From the NCBI GenBank assembly GCA_025529335.1, contig JAMYHX010000014.1, positions 62,001 to 126,000 on the forward strand: DNA of 64,000 nucleotides, given 5' to 3'. The position numbers and the translations under genes were made by a program. This document shows, one piece after another, positions 22,203 to 33,859 of this stretch. Numbering within the stretch: position 1 is the first letter of the stretch; each line of letters starts with the position of its first letter. The notes under the pieces are model-generated. The model ran no database searches and was not told where the DNA came from. It saw only the letters and a program-made list of their open reading frames with translations. This DNA comes from Rhizopus sp. PT2906. Taxonomy: Eukaryota > Mucoromycota > Mucoromycetes > Mucorales > Rhizopodaceae.

Positions 22203-23462
22203 GGTATCAATGAAGTAATGAAACAGAAATAAATAAAGACAAAAAAGAAAAAGAGAAAAATAGGAGATTTGTTTTTTAATTGATTTGATATTTATTTACT
22301 TTTTCGTCTAAACTTTAAAGAGAAAAAAAAAAAAAAAGAGCACAAGAAAGAGGCGGGCTAAACCATAGACGTGTTCTATCCTTTTTTTTCTCCTTAACCT
22401 ACTTAAAATAGACTCGATCTTTCTTTTTTCGCCCCCTTGTTATGTGCTAAAGTAGGCAAGGTTCCTTGTGTAGATGTATCAAACACTTTTCTGGAAGTCA
22501 TATTGTCCCTAGTGGAAGTTGAATCTAAAAATAAGTGTCAAATCATTTTTCTGTTTTTTCTAAATATGGAAAATGTCTCCTGAGGGAACACATAAGCCAC
22601 TTTGAGTTCCTTCAGCCTCTCTAAATTAAGCATGAAGGAGAATCCAGTAGCCGGAAAGACACCGACAGTTTATCTCTATTGCAGCAGATAGTTGAGTAGA
22701 TCAGAGCTTTACTTCTCAAAACATGTTCCTTCTGATGCTTATAAAAAAAGTTCCTCACATTGTTTAGCTCACTGGTCCAATCACACCAATACTCATCATC
22801 CAGTTACGACACTAATGCACTACAAGATTCTCTCTCTCTCTCTCTTTTCTGTTACTGATATCAGGAGGTTTTTATTAAATATGTAGTCTCAATAGCTTGT
22901 AGTAGCTAAAGTATCCAAAAAAGGCGGCCCCTTTAGTTAATTGTTACTTTACCTTTCTTGGATACAGAATGTAAAGCCCTTTCTTTCAATTGTGGCTAGA
23001 CTTTCATTCATAAAGCAAATGGCTTAGATCAAAGAAAGTGAACTATCAAATGTTCTAAAAAAAAGAAGAATATCTGAGCTATTTATAATTGTCTTTTTCA
23101 TCATTTGCAAAGGGCAAGAAGAATAAAGAAATATACTAATAAAGTCCATCAAGTGATTTGCCTTAAATATCTTACTGAAGCATTCTGTTCTTTCATTACA
23201 AAAAAATCCTGTTTTCTCCTTTACTGTCGCTCTATAACGAAATTCTTGTTGCCACTGAGCTCCTGAACTAATGTCACTAACATCCTCCTTTGGTGTGTAT
23301 GAGATAATAAATAAAACCACAGGAAAGAGTGAATTACCTTTTTACTTTGGGGGAGGATGAACTGATGTAGCTTTTATTCAAATAAACCCTCTTTGCTTTG
23401 CCCCACATGTGTGCATCAATTTTTCCAAGGGGCCAATTACCCCTCTTTGATAGTATGTGTCA
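22203..23462. other. Intergenic region, 1.26 kb, no gene supported
   Basis: AT-rich with homopolymer runs. A minus-strand frame at 23024..23320 has a mixed, Cys-containing composition that looks more protein-like than average, but it has no domain I recognise and no obvious splice partners. A run of (CT)n lies near 22830. Confidence 0.45.
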
Positions 23463-24254
23463 TTATACAGCAGGAGGAGGATCATTTGCTGTATTCTGCG
23501 CATCTAAATGACTACTATCATTAAACACATAGATAAAGCCCTTCCCGTTAGCATCTATAGTTATTTTTGTCACAGCTGTGTTTCCATGAGGCACGGTTGA
23601 TATTCTTATGGACGTATCCATCACTTGATACTTTTGCTGCTCCCAATATGCAGCCAAACAACGTAGAGGACCACCATGAGTGACTATCAGAATAGATGTA
23701 TATCCCTTTTCTTTTGCGTCCTTTACGATCGTTTCAAATGTTTGAATAATTCTAGTTTCAAAAGTCATACGGGTTTCCCCTCCGTGTACAGCAGCCGCTT
23801 GATCATACGAGACCTTAAGCCGTGCAGCTTCATGACTCAAGGCTTTGATGGGTAAACCTGATAGTTTTCCAAAATCAGCTTCTCTTAGTCCTGGACGATA
23901 CTCAATCGTAAGGGATTCATGAAAAACAAGGATTTCACTTGCTGTCTTGGCACACACACACACACACACACACACACAGGGTTTGTATCAATATAAAAAT
24001 CATGAAATTATACCCTTCTTTACCTGTCTGCAACGCTTTAAGTCACTACAGTAAACATGATCAAATCTTTCGTTTTTTAAGCGTTCACCACATTGTTTTG
24101 CTTGCTTCAGTCCGTTATCGTTAAGCTCAGTGTCTGATAAAAACCGTTCAGGACATGAATTTTGCTTGTTTTTCTGCTTACCCAACTGCCCTTGAATCCA
24201 TCGTTCATTGTTTGCATTTGTGTTTCCGTGTCGAACTAGCGTGATTGTCAACAT
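23463..24254 (-). CDS. Histidine phosphatase (phosphoglycerate mutase-like)
   Basis: Two exons on the minus strand: 24254..24024 and 23945..23463, giving 237 residues from the ATG at 24254. The active site LVRHGNTNAN is at residues 5-14 from that start. Other family residues are the GLREADFGKLSG segment and the second catalytic His in VTHGGPLR. This is the branch-1 PGAM-like superfamily (fructose-2,6-bisphosphatase/TIGAR/alpha-ribazole phosphatase type); the substrate is not predictable. An in-frame upstream ATG at 24362 would add 36 residues containing a poly-Leu run encoded by a trinucleotide repeat. I prefer the inner start because it places the RHG motif at the family position. The intron 23946..24023 contains a (GT)14 repeat on the sense strand. 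The gene is divergent from the TMEM97-like gene. Confidence 0.82.
23951..23978. repeat. (CA)14 microsatellite in intron
   Basis: Fourteen uninterrupted CA units, read as (GT)14 on the sense strand of the histidine phosphatase gene. They end 5 nt before its 3' splice site. Confidence 0.95.
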
Positions 24255-24301
24255 TAGATCCAATAACGCAATGTAGAAAAGCTTAAATAAAAGGGAGTCA
24301 G

Positions 24302-24336
<35 letters not shown>
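24302..24336. repeat. (ATA)n trinucleotide repeat
   Basis: About twelve ATA/TAA units. On the minus strand, in the frame of the histidine phosphatase gene, they read as consecutive TTA leucine codons upstream of the preferred start. Confidence 0.95.
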
Positions 24337-24419
24337 TGAAATAGTCTTATTGGTTGACTCATTTTTTGGTTGTCAGTTTTCAGTAACCTCGTTTTTTTTC
24401 TTTCTCTCTCTCTTTTGCA

Positions 24420-25051
24420 ATGAAACAAGTAGAAATGACAAAGAAGGGTTTGTTGTCTCGACCTCTAGATTTGATATACTTTGTATACTTTGCTTCACAT
24501 ATTCCAGTGACACTAGCCATTGACCTTCAGACACTCTTACCTGCACACTGGATTCCTAAAGTTCTAGCTGACACCTTAAGTTTTTATAAGAATACGTTTA
24601 AAGATCCTTTCATGGGCAGCACCGAGCCAATGTATTGGTTTCGTAGCTTTCTTGTCTGTGAGCTCATCCTTCAGCTTCCATTCTTTTTTTATGCATGTTA
24701 TGGACTTGTCAAAGGTTAATATTAAACATATATTCAAGTAGACGCGCGACTTATCTCCAAACATAGACTGTAAACGTATTCGTCTTCCACTTGCAGGTAA
24801 GTTCAACAGCACACATTATAAACAGTTATCTGACATGTATATTAGTTTATGGTGCACATGTAGCAACTACAGTAATACCTACGATTGCCGAAGTCATGTT
24901 TAATCCCAAATATCCACTTGTTGCCAGCGAACGCCTGACATTGTTTGGGTTCTACTTTCCGTATTTTCTTTTACCTCTCATCATGGCCATAGATTCTTGT
25001 ATCGTCGTTCATCAACAAATAGCAACGACACAAAAGAGAAAAGTACAATAA
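24420..25051 (+). CDS. TMEM97/sigma-2 receptor-like EXPERA-domain membrane protein
   Basis: Three exons (24420..24714, 24767..24796, 24846..25051) encode 176 residues, the length of vertebrate TMEM97. Four predicted transmembrane segments fit the EXPERA fold of ER membrane proteins linked to sterol handling. Motifs: RPLDLIYFVYFASHIPVTLAID in TM1, MYWFRSFLVCELILQLPFF in TM2, VYGAHVATTVIP in TM3, and ERLTLFGFYFPYFLLPLIMAI in TM4. The 30-nt middle exon (CKRIRLPLA) is required to join TM2 and TM3 in the order seen in TMEM97; skipping it breaks the frame or alignment. It is transcribed divergently from the histidine phosphatase gene, with 165 bp between the two start codons. Confidence 0.85.
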
Positions 25052-25173
25052 AAAAAAAAAAGTTTGCATAAAAAGATAGAAAGTATATGTTGTATGACAA
25101 ACGGTTACTAAATAGAGTATCACTCATTTTTTTTAAACATTTTCTTTGTCTCTCTTCCTTTTCAGTCTTGCTA

Positions 25174-28144
25174 ATGCAACAGTTAATGGCTGAGACAAGT
25201 AGTTGGTTACCTTTAGTTATCGTAACCATCCTTCTTTTCATAACTGTGATTGTCAACTTATTTAGATATGGAAACATAAAAACACAACCGTGGTTTGTTT
25301 CTCTTACTTGTATCGTCGGTTGGTTCTTTCCGTTTTGGATTATTATTCTTTTACCACTTGATTTAGCGTCTGTAAGTTGAACGCGACTATATATAAAAAA
25401 AAAAAAAAACCAGCAATTAACACATTAAAGACTATTCACGATAAACTAGACGGCAGATTACCATTTGCGTATGTATCACGATCATTCCTATTTGTTGCTT
25501 GGAGAGTCATCTATTGGACTTCATTTTGCCTCACTTGGTACACAATATACCTGACTTGCAGTTGCTTTATATTAATAGTTATAGGTTTATGATTCCTATG
25601 ATGCAAGCATATATGAATACGGGGGATTTTACGATATCAAGACGATTAAAATCAGCTTTGCATATCAATCTACGATTTTATTCAATCTATGTCGTCGTAG
25701 GATTCTTTGGGCTGGTTTATCTGATATTCGGTAATGGCTACACCACAAGGTATACATACACATATATATATATAACACTATAAGAGATATTTATATGCTT
25801 TGATAGAGATAAAATCCAAAGCTACGTGATGGCAGCAGCCAACAGTTGGGGTCTATTCTTAGTCATCATCTTTATGGGCTATGGACTTGTTTCCGTGCCT
25901 CGTCACTTTTGGCATCATGGTGATTTTATGCGTCACTTGCTTCAACATTATGCAAATGCAGCAAAATTAAAAGAAGAGTATATGGATAGTGAATTAGAGT
26001 TGAATGAGGTGGCCAAAGTATGTAGCAATGCACCTCCTTTTTCAGAATTTAACGTGAATGATTGATAGATCATGAATGCCATTTCCAAAAGAACACATAG
26101 AGAAATACCACGAATAAGAGAATGCATCCATATAATGATTGGAAGGTTCCCGTTTGTAACTCAAGAGTGTTATTCTGGAATCAGTACATCTGGAAGAATA
26201 CCATCACAGCTTACAGAAGATTATCTTGTAAAGCTTTCTAGACGTATGATACTAGCAATCCGAATGAGAAACAGGAAAAAGGCGTAAGATGCGACAGTGT
26301 AATGAAAAGGAGGGCCTATATTAAATTTTTATTAGATTGTGGAATAATCTTCTGGAGGAAGCCTTTTACCTTCAGGATATCATAAAGAACAAGGATACAT
26401 CAGAGAGGTAGTCATAACGTATAGTCATCAGCAAGGCTAATAGAAATGCATTGTAGACGATTTACTTCGACATTGCGAGTCAAGAAAAATGATACCAAAT
26501 GGAACACATTCCAATCAGCAGCTGGTAAGTAACATGTATTATAGAGAAACTAAATAATAATGAATGTTATAGAATGGTGGTGGGCCATTCGTATAGCACC
26601 ACTTTTATATAGAATCCTAGCTATTATATTTTCTGTCATAGGTGTGTTTATTATATGGTCAGAGTTGACATTTAATGTTAAATCGCCTACATTATCCATT
26701 GTCTCTTGGGCCCTTAAAGCATGTGGTACAAATTATGCAGCTGTTGAGGTAAGAGCACATAAGAAATAGACACTGTATTAAACACTACATATAGTTTATG
26801 GCATTTCTTACGATCACATACATGTTTGTATGTGTATATTCCTCCCTGTTTAAGATTAGGTTTTTCAATTTATACCTATTGATTCCAAATCATCATACAG
26901 ACGAAAACAGTCTGTTGTGGTTTACAGGATATATGTGTAAAATGATGTAAGGTCAGCTATAGACGCATCACAAAAAGCTAACTAGATAGTAAAGGGCACC
27001 TTTATGCTATAACTTTATCAATCTCGCAGGTGATGCACCCTTCAAAGAGGCACCAGCAAGTGACTCTGTATTCAGCACAGTAAATAGATTACTTATTTTA
27101 CAGCTGACCTCAGGATGCACTGACAATTTTGACGTATAGTTTATGGGCAAAGCTGATCTTTTCGAATTTTTGGGTGCCTTTGTAGATTGGTTTCCAGTTG
27201 TCATACTGATCCCGTCACTGCTACTCTTCTTCAATCTCCAAGATCGATTCCTTTCTGTTTTTGGAATAAAGAATGTCTATAAAAGCAATGACGAAGACGT
27301 GGGAGCGAACGAAAGCGGAAGATTATTAGATGCAGATTACGAAGAAGGAAAATATTTGGTGCTTGAAGGTAAGAGTGTTTGAAATCAATGGACAAAAGAG
27401 CGATAATAACCTGTCAACATTAGAACGAACGGCAAGAGAAAAAGAAATCAATCCGGAACTGAGAGTCAGTAGTAGACGTCGGCCACAAAGTCCAGTAAGT
27501 AACCCATATGTATAGTGTATGATGCATGGATTTTCAACTTGAGAATATAGCCCCATATACAGGCGTTCGCAGCCAAATATAGTCGACTTAGTCAACCAGA
27601 GAGTTCACGCGATGAAAGGAATAGAAAGATAAATGAACTTTTAGAAGGACGATTGACAGCCAAGAGATACCGTGACAATAGTGCTGCCTCATCGACGCTT
27701 TCCTTACCGAGTGAATCTGCTTATTCAGATACAGTAAAATTAAAAACAAAATCATTTGGAGACACAATGAAACAGAAAATAGATGATATCTACAATTCCT
27801 TCAAAAGCAATACTGATTTACCTAGTCAGAATCAGTCTTCATCAGCAGCATTTGCTCAATCTCCACCCATGTCACCCCGTAGCAGTAGTAGTAGTAACAA
27901 TAATAGTAGAGGTCGTGTGTTTGGTCGTAGAAGTACCGAGAGCAACAATAGAGGCACTGGATACAATAATGAATATCATCCCACATCAAGCGAGGCTAAT
28001 TCAGAACATGTTTCACATAACCCCTCTGTTTTGGGTATTCACCAAACAAGAAATCATTCTAGCTCACCTTTTATAAGACATGATGACCCTTATGCAAATG
28101 ATTCTAATGAATCAAGGCCGAACAATATGTTTGATGATATTTAA
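25174..28144 (+). CDS. LMBRD2: LMBR1-domain multispanning membrane protein, LMBRD2-like
   Basis: Thirteen exons: 25174..25371, 25431..25537, 25585..25749, 25807..26017, 26069..26283, 26336..26407, 26457..26524, 26573..26748, 26795..26946, 26995..27079, 27140..27368, 27424..27494, 27563..28144; about 776 residues. The order of conserved blocks follows LMBRD2: IILLPLDLAS, WRVIYWTSFCLTWFMIPMMQ, IPRIRECI, EAFYLQDIIKNKD, a TM block WSELTFN, FMAFLTITYMFVCVYSSLFKIR, and MAPLCYNFINL. A Ser/Asn-rich cytosolic tail ends in NNMFDDI, close to the C-terminus of animal LMBRD2. LMBR1-family proteins act as membrane receptors or signalling adaptors; the fungal role is unknown. An alternative start is 25186. 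Confidence 0.85.
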
Positions 28145-28329
28145 GCAAATAAATCACAAGTTTACGAGCATGAAAGCCATTAGGTTTCTTTTTATTTGAT
28201 ATAATATGAAGTTTATAAATACAAAACAAGAATTAACATACACATGTCAACTATTGATGAAAAGGTTACATCTATCCTCTCTCTTTCTTTCATTCTTTCT
28301 GACTTCTTTTTGTGTTCATGATAACTCTA

Positions 28330-29849
28330 TTACTGTGCAGACGAGTTGTTGGTCCTTAACCCATGAAGTTCTGCTTCTCTATCAATGACTCTAGCTAATC
28401 TACGAAGTGCTTCATCCATTTGTTGTTTCGATACATTACTGAAAGAAACACGAATGTATTCATTCTTATTGCCTCTAGGCATAAATGCCAAACCTGGGAT
28501 AGCCAGTACATTTTCTTTAATAGCCTTTGTCATCACAAGATCATACGAGTCTGTGATGCCTCCTAGCAAGCGAAGCCAGAAAAACATACCAGCATTAGGA
28601 ACATTCCATTCTGCTCTTCCCTTCATGTGCTTATTAAGACATTCAAGAAATTCGTCTCTCTTTTCTCTATAAAAATTAGCGACACTCTTGACATGATCAA
28701 AGAATCCCTTGTGACCCCACTTGGCTAACAACTGATAGGCCACAACCTGAGAGACACCTGAAGGCTGAAGATTTGTTACCATCGTATGCATGTTAATACG
28801 TTCAATCAAGGGTTGAGGACCAGTGATCCAGCCAATACGGAGACCAGAAGAAAGGATCTTGCTCATACTGTCACAGCGAAGAACGCGTCCGTCAACGTCC
28901 ATGGATAGATACGAAGGTGTGCGTTTCTCATCGAATTGCAGGTAATAATAAGCATCGTCCTCAAGGATGATAACATCGTACTTTGAGCAGATCTTATAGA
29001 CAGCTTGTTTACGTTCCAGGGTGGCACTGACTCCTGTGGGATTTCCTCCACTTGGAATAGTATAGAGAACGTGAGGTCTCGGTTGATCTTTTTTACCGCT
29101 GGGATTACTTTCTGGCCAATGAGCAAGCAAGTGATCCAAAGATTCCGGAACGATACCAAACTCATCAGTGGCAACGGGCGCTAAATCGCAAGGCATTGTT
29201 TCTAGAAAAGATAATGCGCCTGTGTAAGTAGGTTCTTCTACTAAAACCGAATCCCCGGGGCTAATCATCATTTCCAAGGCCTTTTAAATAGAATGAGTAC
29301 TAACACCACCTTTGATATTTTTTGTTACTATTTACCTTTGTTAAAAGGTCTTGAGAACCAGAGCCGATGGAGACATCGAATTCAACTGGAGGGTTATGTT
29401 CAATCTTTTGTAATTCTGTTAACCATTGATTCAACAGTGGTTGTCCCGACTAATTATGACGTTAGATTGATACATGGGAAAATAAAACGTGGTTTATGTA
29501 TTACTTACTGTCAGATCATAGGACAACGAGCGATCAAATAACTGGTCATCTACTTCAATCTTTTCACCCGTTTTAAGAGTTAATGTCAAACTGGCAAATG
29601 GGAAGGTTGCAGGGTTAGGTTGACCAGCACCTAATGAAATCTTTTTTTTTTTGACGTGTTATTATTATTGTTTCCCTTTTTTGACATAATAATCATGTTA
29701 CCATGTCTTTGCAATTAAGATACGGCATCAAGGCGCGAACTAAGAATTTGGTTAGCATTAATCCTTAATTTGTTTGATGATGGATTGTACATACTTGCAG
29801 ATGGGTTTCTGGCTTGGCTAGCTTTACTGATATGCTTGGAGTAATCCAT
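28330..29849 (-). CDS. ARO8: PLP-dependent aromatic/2-aminoadipate aminotransferase
   Basis: Five exons on the minus strand (29849..29795, 29739..29702, 29640..29509, 29449..29336, 29280..28330) encode 429 residues of fold-type I aminotransferase. The N-terminal block contains LGAGQPNPATFPF. The PLP-site features are YTIPSGGNPTG, LEDDAYYYLQF and the Schiff-base lysine in DSMSKILSSGLRIGW. A C-terminal Arg (EYIRVSFSN) binds substrate carboxylate. The profile fits the Aro8/AadAT/KAT group used in aromatic amino-acid, lysine (2-aminoadipate) and kynurenine metabolism; which substrate dominates cannot be read from sequence. It is tail-to-tail with LMBRD2. Confidence 0.9.
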
Positions 29850-31844
29850 GTTGTGAAGAAGAAGGAAGAAAGAGATGAAAGATTATCACGTCGACTCAGT
29901 TTTAAATTATCTTAAATCCGAAAGATAAGAAAAACTGTAGAACTTACCAAGATTAGATTTACCGCCTATCGTTCATCTTTTTATACAATTTTAAAGTTAT
30001 TCATTCAACCGTACATCTTTCTCACACTTGCTTAAAGATTAGGGTTCCGTAGACTTTTTCCAATGGATCTTGGCTGCAATTCTGATTTCAATTTAAAAAA
30101 GAATTCAAAAGAAAGTTTTTGGCTCATGAAGCAAGGGTGACTCATATAGTATATGTTCATGAATAACATGTACCTAATGTAAAAGACTATGTTAAAAAGA
30201 GCCTGTAACTCATGTGTTTATCGACAAAGGGCTATAAATATAACTAAATCCGAAATATCGGTTGTGACATGTTTATTTAAAAATCAATGCTGTTGTACTT
30301 TTATCATTCACATTAGATAAAGATCGGACAAGGAAGTAACCGTAAGATATCTTTATGATATATTCCATGATTGTATCTATAAGTTGTTCTAATTAAACTA
30401 TTGCCTTTGAGCCCTTGAATCCATTAACGTTCAAGAAATCCTTAAAAGGAATAAATTATGTCATCAGTGGTTGCTTATCGTGTGTAATTCATCAAGAAAC
30501 AAACATATACAACAATGTGATTTTGGGAATACTTTTGAAAAGTTATTTTTAATATGCATTTAGTTTACTCATATCAACTTGAATTGACAGTAAAAGGTAG
30601 CTCTCAATGACTCATAGCACAACCAAGATTATTGTTATGACCCTTATTGATTACATTATCATATACCACAAAAAGAAGAGGTTCTTCTCAGATATAAAAT
30701 AACTCTCTTTCAAATTCAAAGGTATCGAGGACGATTGAACAGTATATCTATACATGTTGGTAACATAAAGTCGTCTTTTTCACAGTGGATCATATTGTGG
30801 CTTTATATATGATTCGATAGATGATGCAAGAAATTATTGACTTTTATTGAGACATACAGTTGATAATGGTGATCTGAATGTTGTAAGTTGAATAGACTTA
30901 CATTGCTGGTTACACTCAAATCGTCAAATGGGTTTTTTATGAATTATAGATAGTTCATCTGTGGTTCTACTACCGTCATGGAGATGACAATAATCTACAA
31001 CAATCATGCTTGAATAAGGTCTTTTTGGTATAAAAAGCGATGTGGAGACAAAATACACGACAATACAGGTGTAGCATGTATATAGTAGACTAGGCTTATA
31101 TCTCTCTTTTTCCATCGTTTGAAGATCTTACGTATTGATAATGGTACATACTAAGCTGGTTGCAGCTCTTTATTTTGATCTATGCCATGCTGTTCATTAT
31201 CTCATACCTATCAAATACTATAAAGCCAATAGTGTAGATAAACAATTGACTGACACAACAAAGAAGCTTAGAGTATATATAAATAGTATCATGAAGAAAC
31301 TCTCAATAATGCTTACATACTCTTATATAGCACAAAAATACTCCTTAATAATAATAATCAATAAATATTCTGGTAGTTGCAGCAGTCTGTTTATTAAAAC
31401 TTGTCTAAAAAAGTGGTCAGCTGCCAAAAGAGAGATACGGTTTGAACTGCTGCAACATTTTTAACAAAGATGTACACTCATTACTCTAAATTTACTTGGT
31501 AATGCCATCAATAATATCCATAAATTTGGCCATTCTCTGTACATAATCAACTGCAGCATCTTCTTTTTCACGCTAGCATTTTTATGTTTCTATAGAGCGA
31601 ATGCCGATTTATACGGTTATGTTAATATAATCTATAGGCGTGATTGATTGACAACATTTTTCGTTGCATTAAAAAGCCAATTCCCCTTTTTAACATGACT
31701 TATTCCATGTTGATGTATTCTTATTTTTTGAGGTAAGCTGAAAATATTTGACTAGTATCTTCGTATCATAAAATCGATTTGTCTAATCATTTTTTATACG
31801 TAGAAACACCAACACAAACTGTGTAATTCCTAAATGAGGTTTTT
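29850..31844. other. Gene-poor island, first part
   Basis: Two kilobases of AT-rich DNA. Open frames such as 31135..31464 have compositionally random translations. The aminotransferase promoter lies at its left edge. No RNA gene is recognised. Confidence 0.5.
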
Positions 31845-32583
31845 ATGCCTTTGGACCCCTACAACGATATGGTTTACAAGTGTAAAGACATTACCGTAAA
31901 AGATATTTACAGCTGTATCTCGAAGTATACTGCGTACTTCGACAACAAAAGCTTAAGCAGCTTTCAAAGTTGGTGCGGAAGGAAGAATCTCGGATTTTTG
32001 AAAGCAGAGAAAATCAGAAAAAGAAAAGAAGCGACTATGGTGTCAATCAAAAGCGTAGTCTCCAACTGTACATAATGAATCGAGAATTTCTTGGTATATT
32101 TAGCTACCGTTTTTACAAAAGTGGCTTTATTTATCTTTTGCTTATAGATGCTTACCTCAAGTTAATTGTTGATTACCCTTTAAAGCAGAAACAAATAATC
32201 AAAAGCCTCGAAGATGATGGCATAGAAGTAATAGGCTATATTAGAAAGCCGAAAAGGAATGAGAAAGAAGAAGTTCGAGTTCGCCTTATGGAAACGATGG
32301 CCGATAGGCTCAGAGAAAGATGCTTGGCGCATGGAGAAGATTGAAACACGAGATAACAACCGAAAATGTAAAGCTCTCGTCAAAAAAAAAAGCAATATGA
32401 CTGACAGCGCGGAAGGCATATAAGGCAGATATTCGCAAAAGAAATGTAATTAACGCCTTCTTTTTTAATGTAGACATGATAAACTGCATTGAAAAAAGTA
32501 AAAAAAAAAAAATAGCTCTAGCTGTTGTCGACTTCGCGGGCCATTCCCGAAATTATAAAGACCTAAAGGCGTTTGTTAGATAA
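31845..32583 (+). pseudogene. Decayed recombinase-like mobile-element gene
   Basis: Open frames at 31845..32075 and 31970..32344 overlap in different frames and make sense as one protein with a shift near 31955. The N-terminal part (KDITVKDIYSCISKYTAYF) leads to a Lys/Glu-rich helix (KQLSKLVRKEESRIFES), then KKKRSDYG. A possible intron is 32094..32147. It continues with LEDDGIEVIGYIRKPK and RVRLMETMADRLRER. After further decay a C-terminal frame at about 32470..32583 reads KKIALAVVDFAGHSRNYKDLKAF. The two blocks resemble strand beta1 (GYxRVS) and the DRLSRNxKDL strand of serine recombinases, but the catalytic Ser position is Pro here. The 3' end lies in a repeat with an inverted copy at 51 kb. 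The function call is inference from motif order; broken copies cannot be active. Confidence 0.5.
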
Positions 32584-33150
32584 TGAAGAAACAGACACTT
32601 ATAAATTTACTCATAAACGTACTCTTTGATAGACAATATAAAAATATATATTTAAAAATCATGGTAGATTCTCTCCCTGTGAACAATACAGTTTGAATTT
32701 TTTCAAGGGAGGATATATTAAATAGCAACGGCTTTATCAACGACTTCCAATGCAGAAAAGCCCCCGCGAAGGAACACTAAAAGAAGGTGCTTATGGTCAT
32801 CTTCTTGACATCATTTGCCAATGTTGTTCATTAAGGCTCTAGACGTAATAATTCATCCACGTCATTTGTTTCATTCTACTTTGACAATGATACGTTTGAG
32901 TAATGTAAGCAAAGTAATAACGGATTGATAATCTTAATTACTGCCTTGATATCCAAAGTGTACTGTCTATCCTCCTCAAGACGACCCTAATGTCGTCAAG
33001 ATAGAGCAAGAAGAACAAGTGGTTAGTGTTCAGTCCTGATGCTCCAGACTTTTCCAAATAATAACATAGGTTAAAATTAATGATTTATTAGTGCATGAAT
33101 CGCACAAGAGAAGGCTATATCGGTTTACGGTTCAGGCAATCTTCAAATCT
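32382..33150. repeat. Dispersed repeat, left copy
   Basis: About 769 nt matched by the reverse complement of 50724..51455 at very high identity; one stretch of nearly 200 nt shows a single difference by eye. It covers the C-terminal end of the recombinase-like gene plus its 3' flank. Compared with the right copy it carries 36 extra bases at 32756..32791. Confidence 0.9.
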
Positions 33151-33859
33151 AGCAGTGACTATCTACAGAGCTCTTAAAGATCCTTCAACAAGACTCTATT
33201 ATGTACATCCCTGACTCTAGACGACAATCCCCACTGCAAAAAGCTTCAATCCATTAAGCTTGTTTTTATATATTGACCAGAATTGTTCAACCAAGTTGGA
33301 CTTAGGGGAGTAAATTGGAAGGTAAACGCAGTTGTAGCTGCGTTGTTAAAACGTATCTTTAGATGTGCCATTTTTGTAAATAGGAGCATTCTTCCTAAAC
33401 AATATACTTTCCCTTGAATTGCTCATCAGTATTATTGTCTTGAAAGCTAATGGAATAGTTTATTTCTGACTCGAGCTGTCCCTGCCAAATATTTCAGACT
33501 GCAAATATCTGGCGTCGTCTATTAGCTGAGAATGAATAAATGGAGAGTTAAGAGATACATGATCTACACAATTTCCAGAAAGTAATGTTGTTCCAAGATA
33601 TCGTATTTTGTGTATTTTGTATTATAAGCTTTTGAATTATTCGACGTTCCTTTTAGTAAATGACTGTGCTTTCACTGTATTTATAGCTTAAAGTGTTGTT
33701 AAGCGGTCTTTCAGTGAGTGGATTTCGATTGGATAGCCATCCTTGTTTATGCACTTGTCAATTTGCCCCTTAAAAAATCTATTATATGTATAAATAGATA
33801 ATAATAAGGGACAGTTTAAGGATGTTACAAAAGATAAAATCTCGCTTTTTATTATTAAT
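33151..33859. other. Gene-poor island, last part
   Basis: No gene supported. Fragmentary frames around 33160-33400 are interrupted by stops and may be older mobile-element debris, but no family is recognised. Confidence 0.45.

Noticed and set aside
24791..24845. Extended exon of the TMEM97-like gene reading through the 24797 donor
   Set aside because: Phase does not match exon 1; splicing out 24797..24845 gives the conserved TM3.
31135..31464. 109-codon frame in the gene-poor island
   Set aside because: Random-looking Ile/Lys/Tyr composition expected from AT-rich DNA; no similarity recognised.
32756..32791. 36-nt difference between repeat copies as an intron
   Set aside because: No GT at the left end, no AG at the right end and too short.
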